A DNA stretch of 14,122 bases, from NCBI GenBank assembly GCA_015494815.1, contig WGAK01000200.1, forward strand, positions 1 to 14,122. The letters run 5' to 3'. The translations under genes were made by a program, and so were the position numbers. Source of the stretch: Anaerolineales bacterium. Its GTDB lineage: Bacteria > Chloroflexota > Anaerolineae > Anaerolineales > DRMV01. How positions within the stretch are numbered: position 1 is the stretch's first letter; the number at the start of each line of letters is the position of its first letter. Positions 5,591 through 14,087 of the stretch are shown here, piece after piece. The notes under the pieces were generated by a model that ran no database searches, was not told the DNA's origin, and worked only from the letters and a program-made list of their open reading frames with translations.

Positions 5591-8347
5591 ATGAGCACCA
5601 AACGCTGGGTTTATCGTTTCCAGGATTTGCCCTTGCTCAAGCAAGCGGTCGGTGACGACCCCGACGCTGTGCGCGGCCTGCTGGGCGGCAAAGGCGCCGG
5701 CCTGGCCGAGATGACCCACGCGGGGCTGCCCGTGCCGCCGGGCTTCACCATCACCACCGAGGCCTGCCGCTACTACCTGGCCCATGACGGTCAGTTGCCC
5801 ACCGGCCTGTGGGACCAGGTGCTGGAGGCCCTGCAGGATGTGGAGGCCCAGACCGGCAAACGCTTCGGCGACCCGGCCAGACCCTTGCTGGTGTCGGTGC
5901 GTTCGGGCGCCAAGTATTCCATGCCCGGCATGATGGACACGGTCCTCAATGTCGGCCTCACCGACACCACCCTGCAAGGCATGATTGCCCTCACCGGCGA
6001 CGAGCGCTTCGTGTACGACGCGTACCGCCGCCTCATCCAGATGTACGGCGCCATTGTGTTGGGCATTCGCGAAGACGCGTTCGAGAATGTGCTGGCCGTG
6101 CTCAAGAAGCAAAAGGGCGCCCAGGCCGATACGGACCTGGATGTGCAGGCCCTCAAAGAACTGGTCGAACGCTACAAGGCCGTGGTGCAGGCCTTCACCG
6201 GCCAGGATTTTCCCCAGGACCCCTACGAGCAGTTGCGCCTGGCCGTCGAGGCGGTGTTCCGCTCGTGGAACAGCAAGCGGGCGCGCGACTATCGCCGCGA
6301 AACGGGCATCCCCGACGACTTGGGCACCGCGGTGAACATCGTGGCCATGGTCTTCGGCAACATGGGCTGGGATAGCGGCACGGGCGTGGCCTTCACCCGC
6401 AACCCCAGCACGGGCGAGAAGGAAGTGTGGGGCGAATACCTGCTCAACGCCCAGGGCGAGGACGTGGTCGCGGGTATTCGCACGCCGTCGCCCATCCACA
6501 AGATGGCCGAAGAATTGCCCGAGGTGTACCAACAACTGCTGGACATCGTCGGCCGTCTGGAGCGGTATTACCGCGACATGCAAGACATCGAGTTCACCAT
6601 CGAGCGGGGCAAACTGTGGATGCTGCAAACCCGCACGGGCAAGCGCACGGCCCGCGCCGCGGTCAAGATTGCCGTGGACATGGTCCACGAGGGCCTTATC
6701 ACCAAAGAAGAGGCCGTGCTGCGCATCACGCCCCATCAGGTAGACACCCTGCTGCATCCGCAGTTCGAGCCCGAGGCCGTCGAAGAAGCCCGCAAAGAAG
6801 GGCTGCGCATCGCGCAGGGCGTGCCCGCCTCGCCGGGCGCGGCCGTAGGGCGGGTGTATTTCGACGCCGACACCGCGGAACGCATGGCCAAAGAAGAGGG
6901 GCAGCCCGTCATCATGGTGCGGCCCTTCACCAAGCCTGACGATGTGCACGGCATGGTGGCCTCCCAGGGCATTCTCACCAGCGAGGGCGGCGCGACCAGC
7001 CACGCCGCGGTGGTGGCCCGCCAGTTCGGCATCCCCGCGGTGGTGGGGGCCGGGGGGCTGCGCATTGACCTCAAGCGCCGCCGCATGGTGGCCGACGAGG
7101 TGGTGGTGCGCGAGGGCGACTGGATTTCCTTAGACGGCGGAACGGGCGAGGTCTTCTTGGGCCAACTGCCCACCGTAGCGCCCAATCTGGAGGAGCAGAC
7201 CGACCTGCTTACCCTGCTGGACTGGGCCGACGAGATTGCCGCCCGGCCCGACATGCGCCAGGGCCCCGAGGGCTGGCCCACCCGCGGCCTGCAGGTGTGG
7301 GCCAACGCCGATAGCGCGGACGACGCGCGGCGGGCCCGGCGCTACGGCGCCAGGGGCATCGGCCTGGCCCGCACCGAGCACATGTTCTTCGCGCCCGAGC
7401 AGTTGGGCATCGTGCAGCGTTTCATCCTGGCCGAGGGCGACGAAGAGCGCCGGGTGCTGCTGGACCAATTGCTGCCCTACCAGCGGCAGGTCTTCGAGGG
7501 CCTGTTCGAGGCCATGGACGGCTACCCCGTCATCATCCGCCTGCTGGACCCGCCCTTGCACGAGTTCCTGCCTTCTATCGAGCAGTTGGTCGAGGAAATC
7601 GCCACCCTCAAGGCCCGCGGCCACACCAACGGGCTGGCCGAGAAAGAGGCCCTGCTGGCTCGGGTGCGGGCCCTGCACGAGAATAACCCCATGATGGGTC
7701 TGCGGGGCGTGCGGCTGAGCGTGCTGCGGCCCGAGATTGTGGAAATGCAGGTGCGGGCCATCTTCGAGGCCGCGGCCAATGTCGCGGCGCGCGGGGTGGT
7801 GGTCAAGCCCGAGGTGATGATTCCCCTGGTGAGCCATGTCCACGAGTTGACCTTCGTCCAACCCCGCCTGGAGGAAGTGGCCCGCAAGGTCATGGCCGAG
7901 CGCGGGGTGGACTTCCCCTACAAGTTCGGCACCATGATTGAAATCCCGCGCGCGGCGCTGACCGCCGCGGCGATTGCCCGCCAGGCCGAGTTCTTCTCCT
8001 TTGGCACCAACGACCTCACGCAGATGACCTTCGGCTTCAGCCGGGACGATGCCGAGCGTTCGTTCTTGGCGTATTACATTGAGGAGGGCTTGCTGCCGCG
8101 CAACCCGTTCCAGACCATTGACCGCGAGGGCGTGGGCCGACTGATGCGCATCGCGGTGGAAGAGGGGCGCCGGGCCCGGCCCGACCTGGAGGTGGGCATT
8201 TGCGGCGAGCACGGCGGCGACCCGGACAGCATCGAGTTCTGCCATCTCATCGGCCTGAACTATGTCAGTTGCTCGCCCTTCCGGGTGCCGGTGGCCCGGC
8301 TGGCCGCGGCTCAGGCCGCGCTCAAGTACCGCCCCACCGCCGCGTAA
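5591..8347 (+). CDS. ppdK: Pyruvate, phosphate dikinase
   Basis: This complete 918-residue cytoplasmic enzyme interconverts pyruvate + ATP + Pi and PEP + AMP + PPi. Its length fits bacterial PPDK. The N-terminal ATP-grasp domain (about residues 1-340) contains LLGGKGAGLAEM. The swivelling phosphohistidine domain contains GGATSHAAVVARQFGIPAVVG, split here as GGATSHAAVV followed by ARQFGIPAVVG, with catalytic His471. The C-terminal PEP/pyruvate barrel has ARTEHMFF, NPMMGLRGVRL, SFGTNDLTQMTFGFSRDD and the catalytic Cys871 in GICGEHGGDP. All expected active-site segments are intact. AGGAGG at 5577-5582 supports the start. The gene has its own promoter and no obvious partner (no PPDK regulatory kinase/phosphatase nearby), so it is probably a single-gene unit. 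In this lineage it may run toward PEP for gluconeogenesis or, with PPi, in glycolysis; direction cannot be read from sequence. Confidence 0.97.
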   Translation: MSTKRWVYRFQDLPLLKQAVGDDPDAVRGLLGGKGAGLAEMTHAGLPVPPGFTITTEACRYYLAHDGQLPTGLWDQVLEALQDVEAQTGKRFGDPARPLLVSVRSGAKYSMPGMMDTVLNVGLTDTTLQGMIALTGDERFVYDAYRRLIQMYGAIVLGIREDAFENVLAVLKKQKGAQADTDLDVQALKELVERYKAVVQAFTGQDFPQDPYEQLRLAVEAVFRSWNSKRARDYRRETGIPDDLGTAVNIVAMVFGNMGWDSGTGVAFTRNPSTGEKEVWGEYLLNAQGEDVVAGIRTPSPIHKMAEELPEVYQQLLDIVGRLERYYRDMQDIEFTIERGKLWMLQTRTGKRTARAAVKIAVDMVHEGLITKEEAVLRITPHQVDTLLHPQFEPEAVEEARKEGLRIAQGVPASPGAAVGRVYFDADTAERMAKEEGQPVIMVRPFTKPDDVHGMVASQGILTSEGGATSHAAVVARQFGIPAVVGAGGLRIDLKRRRMVADEVVVREGDWISLDGGTGEVFLGQLPTVAPNLEEQTDLLTLLDWADEIAARPDMRQGPEGWPTRGLQVWANADSADDARRARRYGARGIGLARTEHMFFAPEQLGIVQRFILAEGDEERRVLLDQLLPYQRQVFEGLFEAMDGYPVIIRLLDPPLHEFLPSIEQLVEEIATLKARGHTNGLAEKEALLARVRALHENNPMMGLRGVRLSVLRPEIVEMQVRAIFEAAANVAARGVVVKPEVMIPLVSHVHELTFVQPRLEEVARKVMAERGVDFPYKFGTMIEIPRAALTAAAIARQAEFFSFGTNDLTQMTFGFSRDDAERSFLAYYIEEGLLPRNPFQTIDREGVGRLMRIAVEEGRRARPDLEVGICGEHGGDPDSIEFCHLIGLNYVSCSPFRVPVARLAAAQAALKYRPTAA

Positions 8348-8360
8348 GCCGGCCGGGCCA

Positions 8361-8389
8361 TTGCCCCGCACCGCGGCCTTGGGTATACT
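8361..8389 (+). promoter_or_regulatory. Sigma70-type promoter of the metallo-hydrolase gene
   Basis: TTGCCC (8361-8366) and TATACT (8384-8389) are 17 bases apart, with 4/6 and 5/6 matches to consensus. This is one of the best promoter-like pairs in the window. It lies in the 81-base gap after the dikinase gene. The start site would be near 8396, leaving about 33 bases before the ATG at 8429, with ribosome site AAAGGAGG at 8414-8421. Confidence 0.6.
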
Positions 8390-8428
8390 GAAGACAGCCC
8401 AAGCCATTTTCCCAAAGGAGGCGTTATC

Positions 8429-9118
8429 ATGTCCGTGAAACTCACCTGGTACGGCCATGCGACTTTGGGCCTGGAAGTAGACGGTTACCGTTTGCTGGTG
8501 GACCCCTTCTTCACCGGCAATCCCGCGGCCAGCACCACCGCGGACGCGGTGGACGCGGACTTCATCCTGGTCAGCCACGGCCACGGCGACCACATCGGCG
8601 ACACCGTGAACATCGCCAAGCGCACCGGCGCGCTGGTCATCGCCAACTACGAAATCACCAACTGGCTGAGCAATCAGGGCGTGGAGAAGGTGCATCCGCA
8701 GCACATCGGCGGCGGCTTCCACCATCCCTTCGGCTATCTGAAACTGACCTTTGCCATTCACGGCTCGGGCCTGCCCGACGGCTCCTACGGCGGCAACCCC
8801 GCGGGCTTTTTGCTCACCACCAAGGACGGGCACACCATCTACATGGCCCAAGACACGGGCTTGTTCGGCGACATGAAACTCATCGGCGAAGAGGGCCTCG
8901 ACCTGGCCGTGCTGCCCATTGGGGACAACTTCACCATGGGCCCGCGAGACGCGTTGCGGGCGGTGAAACTGCTGCAGCCCCGGCATGTCATTCCCATTCA
9001 CTACGGCACCTGGCCCCTCATTGACCAGGACCCGCAGGCCTGGGCCGCGCAGGTGGTGGAAGAAACGGGTGCGGCCGTGCATGTGCTTCGGCCGGGCGAG
9101 ACTTTCGAGTTGGCCTGA
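8429..9118 (+). CDS. UPF0173-family metal-dependent hydrolase (metallo-beta-lactamase fold)
   Basis: This 229-residue cytoplasmic protein has the metallo-beta-lactamase fold signature HGHGDH (H50, H52, D54, H55). Further likely metal ligands are D142 in AQDTGLFGD and H191 in IPIHYGTW. The N-terminal WYGHATLGLE and LVDPFFTGNP segments are typical of the UPF0173 (YtkL-like) group, and length matches that family. The metal is probably zinc, manganese or iron; the substrate is unknown for the family, so no specific reaction is assigned. No signal peptide is present. The gene has its own promoter and a terminator hairpin follows, so it appears to be transcribed alone. It shows no evident functional link to the dikinase upstream or the convergent membrane protein downstream. 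Confidence 0.93.
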   Translation: MSVKLTWYGHATLGLEVDGYRLLVDPFFTGNPAASTTADAVDADFILVSHGHGDHIGDTVNIAKRTGALVIANYEITNWLSNQGVEKVHPQHIGGGFHHPFGYLKLTFAIHGSGLPDGSYGGNPAGFLLTTKDGHTIYMAQDTGLFGDMKLIGEEGLDLAVLPIGDNFTMGPRDALRAVKLLQPRHVIPIHYGTWPLIDQDPQAWAAQVVEETGAAVHVLRPGETFELA

Positions 9119-9125
9119 ACCGTCA

Positions 9126-9160
9126 GGCGGGGCCCGCAGCGGCCCCGCCGCTTTCTTTCC
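9126..9160 (+). terminator. GC-rich terminator hairpin between convergent genes
   Basis: GGCGGGGCC (9126-9134) pairs perfectly with GGCCCCGCC (9141-9149), with a 6-nt loop, followed by a pyrimidine stretch (GCTTTCTTTCC). It lies 7 bases after the hydrolase stop. The T-rich tail is on the + strand side, so it serves the hydrolase. The same stem could slow transcripts of the opposing gene, but without a U run on that side. Confidence 0.72.
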
Positions 9161-9163
9161 CCC

Positions 9164-12100
9164 TTAGCGACGCACGCGATAGATGACCGTAGCGCCGTCG
9201 CGATACACCTCTTGCCACAAATCGCCGTCCCACAGGCGGAACTTCTCCAGGCCGGGGCCGGGGTAGGTGGCGCGCTCCAGTTGGCCGACCACGATGTAGG
9301 TCACATCGTAGCGCCGCAAGAAGTCTTCCACATAGGCGCGCTCGGTGGTGGTGTAGAAGCCGGCCACCTCCGCGATGCGGTTGGTCACCCAGTCGCCGGG
9401 CACGATGACCCCGCGCTGCTGGCGTTGGTGCCAGTTCCAGCCCACTACCGCGGGCAGGCCCGTGTTGATGGCCATGCGGTTGCCCCACTGATATTCCACC
9501 GTGTTGGCCTCGACGATGACCGGGCTGCCGTCCACATGGGTGAGCAGCCAGCGAATGGCGCGGTAATCCTCGCTCAGGTCCAGCATGCCGGTGGGCGCGA
9601 AGTATTGCGCGTAGGCCATGTAGGCCTGACCGTCTAAGGTGTGCGGCGCGTCGGGGGCCATGCGGTCGCGCACCTTGTCCAGGGTCGCCATCCAGGTGAA
9701 CAGGAACGCGCCCAGGGCCAGCGCGGTGAGGCCCGTGGTCCACAGGGTTTGGGCGCGCAGCGGCCAGCGGGGCAGCGCGCGCAGCACCTGCACCAGGCCC
9801 AACGCCGCGGCCGCGGCCCACAGCACCCAGGCCTGCAGGTAGAATTTGAACACCGTGTTCATGCGCTCCAGGTCGCCGACCAGCACGATGATTTCCACCA
9901 TCAGGGTGAGGCTCAGGGCCGCGGCCCACAGGGTGAGACCAAAGCGGGTGGCGTCGTCCAGGTCGCGGCGCAGCAGCAAGGCCGTGATGAGCACCAGCGG
10001 CGGCAGGGTGACCCAGCCGACGGGCGTGCGATACAGGCCCTGCACCAGGGCCGGGCCGCCTAAGGCCACCAGCGCGCCGGCCAGCACGGCCCAGCGCCCC
10101 CCGCGCCGCCACCAGCGCAGCCCCTCCACCGCGGGTATCGTGCGCAGCCAATCCACCACCAGCACGCCCAGCCAGGTGAGGGTGACGAAGTAGAACAGCC
10201 CCCAATGCCAGAAGTACGCGCTCAAGGGCGTGGTGGGGCCCCACCACAGGGTGACCTGCGCGTAGCCCTGCGCGTACCAGCGCAGATAAGGCCGCCACAG
10301 GGCCACGGTCAGGGCATACAGGGCCAGCACGCCCAGCCCGGCCTCGGCCAGGCGCACGACCCAGGCGCGCGGCGTGCGCGGCCGGCCGCGGGCCACCACC
10401 CACGCGTAGGCCAGGGCCAGCCCGCTCAGCAGCAGGTAGGTGGGGTAGTCCCAGGTGTTGATGGCCCGCAGCGCGCCCACGATGAGCCCGCCCCAGAACA
10501 GCGCGGCCGCCACGCGGCGCCACCCGGCCCATCCGCGGAGCCGTTCCCCCGACCAGGCCCCGCGCCGCGCGGCCCGCACCACGGCCCAGCCCCACAGCAG
10601 CGCCGTCAGGGTCACACCCAAGGCAATCATGTGCGCGTGCAGGTCCGCGTACAAAAAGGTGAAGTAGGGGAACTCGGTGATGGGTTCGATGCTGCCCGGC
10701 GCGGGGATGATGCGGCTGGGGAACCAGTACCAGTCGCCGGGGATGTAGGGCAGGCTGTCGCCGGCCAGCAGGCGCAGGAAGCCTTCCATGGCCAGAGGCA
10801 AGCGCTCGAGCAGACCCAGGTCGGGGGGCAGCGGCAGGCCGCCCTGGCCCAGGCGCACCAGGCCTTCCCACAGCATGCGCACCGTGCCCAGGTTGCCCAG
10901 CAGCACCGTGCCCACCGCGGCGGCCAGGCCCGCCTGGGTGGCATAACGGCGGCCCCGGGACCAGGCCGCGGCCAGCCCCCGGGCCAGCGCAAAGGCCGCG
11001 GTAGCCACGCCCGCGAACAGGGTGGGCAGAATCAGGTTGTAGGCCACGCCCGGCCGAATGCCCAGGGCCTTGACGGGCATTCCCACCAGCGCGAAGCCCC
11101 AGTAGTAGTAGTTGATGAACCCCTTGGCGAACCACGGGTCGTAGGGCGGCACCACCGTGCTCTTGAGCACCGCGTTGAAGTAGGCGAAGTCCATCGGCTT
11201 TTCGCCGCCCTTCCAGGGATGCCACAAGTCGGGGTTGAGGTAGCGGATGCCCAGGTCCAGGGCGAAGAAGGTCAGGTACAGCAACTCGACCCGCAGCAAC
11301 GAAGGCCAGGCCCGGCGCAGCCAGGCGCGCCAGTCGGCCCAGGCCCGCGCGTAGGCCACGCCCGCGGCCAGCGCGCCCGCGGCCAGCAGGGCCCACAGCA
11401 GCCCCCGGCCCAGGGGGACCCCCGCGTCGCCGGCCCACCAGGCCAGCCAGGCCCACAGCAGCATCCCGGCCAGCCGGGCCACGGGCCAGCCCCGGTCGGG
11501 CAGCGCGCCAAAGGGCCAGCGCAGCGCGGGCAGCGCCAGCAGCGCCAGCAGCCCGCCCAGCGCGTACCAGGCCACTACGGCCAGCCCGGTGTAGCGGTTC
11601 AGCAGCCCCTCGGGAGGGAACAACTGCCGCCAGGTGCCGCCCAGGGTCTGCCGGGCCCACAAGTGCGGCGGCAGCAGCAGGTTCTCGGGGTAGGACCTGG
11701 CCCGGCCCGGCAGCACATGCACCACCGTGCTCAGGTCCACCGCGCCCAGCAGTGCCCGCACCCGCGCGGGGTCGTAATCGGGCCGCTTGCGGAACACGAA
11801 CACCTTGGGATGGTCGTAGACCGTGAAGGCCTCGTCCGCGGGCTGGTCGTTGATGTGCCACGGCCCGATGGTGGGGTCCGACTCGAACACGGCTACCAAC
11901 TCGAACCCCAGGCGCCCCTGGAACATGCCCACCTGGGCCCGGTTGTAGCAGGGCTCGATGGCCTCGGTGGGCGGGCAGCCCATCAGGTGGCTGTAATAAG
12001 CCGTGACCAGGGGGAAGCGTTCGGGCAGACGGGGCAGGCTGCCCCATTGGCGGCTGGAAGTGATGAACACGGCATCGGCCTGGTCCAGCAAGTCGTAGAA

Positions 12101-13978
12101 ACGCTGGCGTTTTTCCTCGTTGTCGTCCCAATACATCTCCAGCGCGGGCAGGCCGGTGTACAGCCCCCCGAAGGGGTCATAGCCGTCCACCCGCAGCGGC
12201 AGGCCGTCGTCCCAGGTGGTCTCGTTGAGCACCCGGGTGCCTTCCAGCACTACCGCCCCCCGGTCCACCGTCAGGGTCAGGGTGTAGACGGCTTGCGGGT
12301 GCACGGGCAGGGGTGTGTCCAGCGCCAGGCGCAGCGGCTGGGGCAGGGCCGTGGCCGGGTCGTTGGGGACGAGCGCGGTTTGGGCCGTGGCCTGGGTCTG
12401 CTGCGCGGCATCTTCCACGGCCACGGTCAGCGTGCCCTCCGTGGCATCGGGGGCGGGGCGCAGGCGGTAGAGCAGCACGGCCTGCACCCGGCCCGCGTGT
12501 CGGGGCCGCCAGGGGGTCTGCCAGGCCGCGTCGGGCGTGAGCAGATGGTCCGCGGGGTAGGGCACGGGCTCCCACACCACGCGGCCGTCGTCGGTGCGGA
12601 TTTCGACGGTAAGCGCGGCCGGGAAGGTGTTGAAGAACCAGCGGCTGGCCGCAATGCGGGTGTGGGGGCGGGTGTAGATGCGGGTGAACCCCCAGGCCCA
12701 GGCCGCGGTAGCCAGCCACACCCCCGCGGCCGCCACCAGCAGCACGCGCCGCCGCGCCGGCCGCCGGGCGCGACGCACGGCCCGGTGCCAGACCCAGGCC
12801 GCCAGCACCGCCAGGGCCGGGTACGCGGGCAAGAAGTAGCGCATGGTGGGGTTCCACAGGGACGATTGCCAGGCCAGGTAGCCCGCGGCCCACATCACCA
12901 GCAGCGTATCGCGGCGGAGGGGGCGCCGGGCTACCCGCAGGGCCAGCCCCACCAGCCCGGCCAACGCGCTCAGGCCCAAGGGCCATCCCAGGCCCCAGCG
13001 CACCAGATTGGCCAGGCCATACCACCACGGCCGGCGGGCCCACTGCATCGCCGGCGGGAAGTCGGCCTCACCGCTGGCCTGCACTTTCAGGGCCTGCAGG
13101 TTGGCAATCCAGTTGGGGTTGGGCAGGATGTCCCAGATATGGGGCCCGCGGAACGCATAGGGCTGCCACACCCGAAAGGTGACGAAGGCCACGGCCGCGG
13201 CCAGCAGCAGGCCGTAGAGGGCCGCCTCCAGCCGCGCGGCCCGGTGCGCCCGGGGCGCGCGCGCCAGCCGCAAGCCGTGGGCCAGCACCAGCAGCCCGGC
13301 CGCGGGCGCGGCGCTGACCTTGGACGCCATGGCCAGGCCCACGGCCAGGCCGAACAAGGCGTCGTCGGCCCAGGTGGCGCGGTCCCAGCGACGGGATTGC
13401 ACCCGCAGGGCCACGGCCAGCGCGGCGAAGGTGAAGAAGGTGACATAATTGTCGAAGGTCAGGTAATGGGATTGTTGGATGGGCATCACGGCCAGCGCGT
13501 AGGCGGCCGCGGCCAGCAGTCCCGGCCCGCGGCCGTAGAGCCGACGGCCCACCGCGTACACCAGCAACACCGTGCCCACATCCACCAGGGTCGAGAGGGC
13601 CCGGCCCAGTACATAGAACGACGGCGCGGGGGGCTGCACCGCGTTCCACACCTCATAGACCGCGCGGATGAGGAACAGGGGCAGGGTGCCGTAGACGAAA
13701 AAGCCAAAGCCCCGGTTTTCGGGGTTGAGGGGCGAGGTCGCGGTGTCGAAATACTGGCCCCAGGTGGCGGGGAACTGGATGCTGTACAGCACGCTGCTCA
13801 GGAAGCGTTCGTCGGGGTGCAGGCCGGGGTTGGCCGCGTCCCAATTGCGGCCCACGCTGCGCAGCCCGTAGGCCGCGACCAGCACCAGCAGCAGGCCCAG
13901 GGCCCACGCGTAGCGGCCGGGCCTCGCGGGGGCAGAGGCGGTGGTGGCCTCGGAGGGAAGCGTGCGGCTGTCCATCAT
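9164..13978 (-). CDS. Giant membrane protein: GT-C (ArnT/PMT-like) half fused to DUF2298/'YYY' half
   Basis: About 1604 residues. Helix 1 (about residues 23-42) is followed by GLHPDERFL, whose D56-E57 matches the acidic pair in the first outer loop of GT-C glycosyltransferases. More helices run to about residue 460, then a beta-rich outer domain to about 790. A second membrane half starts near 797 and contains EKPMDFAYFNAVLKS, the naming motif NYYYWG (N956-W960) and DLHAHM, typical of the DUF2298 'Chlor_Arch_YYY' family. The C-terminal ~170 residues are soluble-like, with VEYQWGNRMAINTGLP and a final beta-rich tail. The likely role is transfer of sugars from a polyprenyl-phosphate carrier in cell-envelope glycosylation; this is inference, and the YYY half has no proven activity that I know of. 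I chose the ATG at 13978 (another at 13975); extending to 14116 would put a perfect hairpin and a promoter inside the coding region. The ribosome site is weak (AGGCGGG). Confidence 0.88.
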   Translation of the reverse strand: MMDSRTLPSEATTASAPARPGRYAWALGLLLVLVAAYGLRSVGRNWDAANPGLHPDERFLSSVLYSIQFPATWGQYFDTATSPLNPENRGFGFFVYGTLPLFLIRAVYEVWNAVQPPAPSFYVLGRALSTLVDVGTVLLVYAVGRRLYGRGPGLLAAAAYALAVMPIQQSHYLTFDNYVTFFTFAALAVALRVQSRRWDRATWADDALFGLAVGLAMASKVSAAPAAGLLVLAHGLRLARAPRAHRAARLEAALYGLLLAAAVAFVTFRVWQPYAFRGPHIWDILPNPNWIANLQALKVQASGEADFPPAMQWARRPWWYGLANLVRWGLGWPLGLSALAGLVGLALRVARRPLRRDTLLVMWAAGYLAWQSSLWNPTMRYFLPAYPALAVLAAWVWHRAVRRARRPARRRVLLVAAAGVWLATAAWAWGFTRIYTRPHTRIAASRWFFNTFPAALTVEIRTDDGRVVWEPVPYPADHLLTPDAAWQTPWRPRHAGRVQAVLLYRLRPAPDATEGTLTVAVEDAAQQTQATAQTALVPNDPATALPQPLRLALDTPLPVHPQAVYTLTLTVDRGAVVLEGTRVLNETTWDDGLPLRVDGYDPFGGLYTGLPALEMYWDDNEEKRQRFYDLLDQADAVFITSSRQWGSLPRLPERFPLVTAYYSHLMGCPPTEAIEPCYNRAQVGMFQGRLGFELVAVFESDPTIGPWHINDQPADEAFTVYDHPKVFVFRKRPDYDPARVRALLGAVDLSTVVHVLPGRARSYPENLLLPPHLWARQTLGGTWRQLFPPEGLLNRYTGLAVVAWYALGGLLALLALPALRWPFGALPDRGWPVARLAGMLLWAWLAWWAGDAGVPLGRGLLWALLAAGALAAGVAYARAWADWRAWLRRAWPSLLRVELLYLTFFALDLGIRYLNPDLWHPWKGGEKPMDFAYFNAVLKSTVVPPYDPWFAKGFINYYYWGFALVGMPVKALGIRPGVAYNLILPTLFAGVATAAFALARGLAAAWSRGRRYATQAGLAAAVGTVLLGNLGTVRMLWEGLVRLGQGGLPLPPDLGLLERLPLAMEGFLRLLAGDSLPYIPGDWYWFPSRIIPAPGSIEPITEFPYFTFLYADLHAHMIALGVTLTALLWGWAVVRAARRGAWSGERLRGWAGWRRVAAALFWGGLIVGALRAINTWDYPTYLLLSGLALAYAWVVARGRPRTPRAWVVRLAEAGLGVLALYALTVALWRPYLRWYAQGYAQVTLWWGPTTPLSAYFWHWGLFYFVTLTWLGVLVVDWLRTIPAVEGLRWWRRGGRWAVLAGALVALGGPALVQGLYRTPVGWVTLPPLVLITALLLRRDLDDATRFGLTLWAAALSLTLMVEIIVLVGDLERMNTVFKFYLQAWVLWAAAAALGLVQVLRALPRWPLRAQTLWTTGLTALALGAFLFTWMATLDKVRDRMAPDAPHTLDGQAYMAYAQYFAPTGMLDLSEDYRAIRWLLTHVDGSPVIVEANTVEYQWGNRMAINTGLPAVVGWNWHQRQQRGVIVPGDWVTNRIAEVAGFYTTTERAYVEDFLRRYDVTYIVVGQLERATYPGPGLEKFRLWDGDLWQEVYRDGATVIYRVRR

Positions 13979-14040
13979 CGTGCGAGCCCGCCTGGCAAAG
14001 GGAGATGACGCGCCGCGTCGGGCCGCGGCACTATCGCGGG

Positions 14041-14049
14041 ATTGTACCA
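14041..14049 (-). promoter_or_regulatory. Extended -10 promoter of the giant membrane protein gene
   Basis: Read on the minus strand, the bases are TGGTACAAT: an extended -10 (TGn) followed by TACAAT, 5/6 to consensus. No good -35 is seen at 16-18 bases; TTGGAG lies 20 bases upstream, in the middle of the inverted repeat. Transcription would begin near 14034, about 56 bases before the chosen start. This also argues against a start further upstream. Confidence 0.5.
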
Positions 14050-14052
14050 CGC

Positions 14053-14087
14053 CAGACCTCCGAAGTCTCCAAGACTTCGGAGGTCTG
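14053..14087. repeat. Perfect 16-bp inverted repeat with 3-nt loop
   Basis: CAGACCTCCGAAGTCT (14053-14068) and AGACTTCGGAGGTCTG (14072-14087) are exact reverse complements around the loop CCA. Each arm is also nearly self-complementary (the inner 15 bases match their own reverse complement at 12 positions), so the site could form one long hairpin, a cruciform or two small hairpins. It lies directly upstream of the extended -10 of the giant gene. It could be an operator, a terminator for an upstream gene or a copy of a dispersed palindromic element. The remaining 35 bases to the window end show no recognisable feature. Confidence 0.9.

Noticed and set aside
6991..7024. Possible regulatory substitution in the dikinase phosphohistidine loop (GGATSH instead of the commoner GGMTSH)
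   Set aside because: Ala in place of Met at this position is a conservative change in bacterial sequences; the Thr, Ser and catalytic His471 are all present.
7130..9082. Long minus-strand open frame opposite the dikinase and the hydrolase
   Set aside because: It spans two convincingly annotated + strand genes, their promoter and the intergenic gap, and shows no recognisable domain.
9123..12131. Open frame of 1002 codons on the - strand in another frame of the giant gene
   Set aside because: It is Arg/Gly/Ala/Pro-rich low-complexity sequence and overlaps the recognised protein frame throughout its length beyond 9164.
10205..14008. Open frame of 1267 codons on the + strand opposite the giant membrane protein gene
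   Set aside because: Its product is an extreme Gln/Gly/His/Pro/Arg mix without any domain, as expected for the antisense of a GC-rich gene rich in Ala, Leu and Trp codons. The minus-strand frame has clear membrane helices and family motifs.
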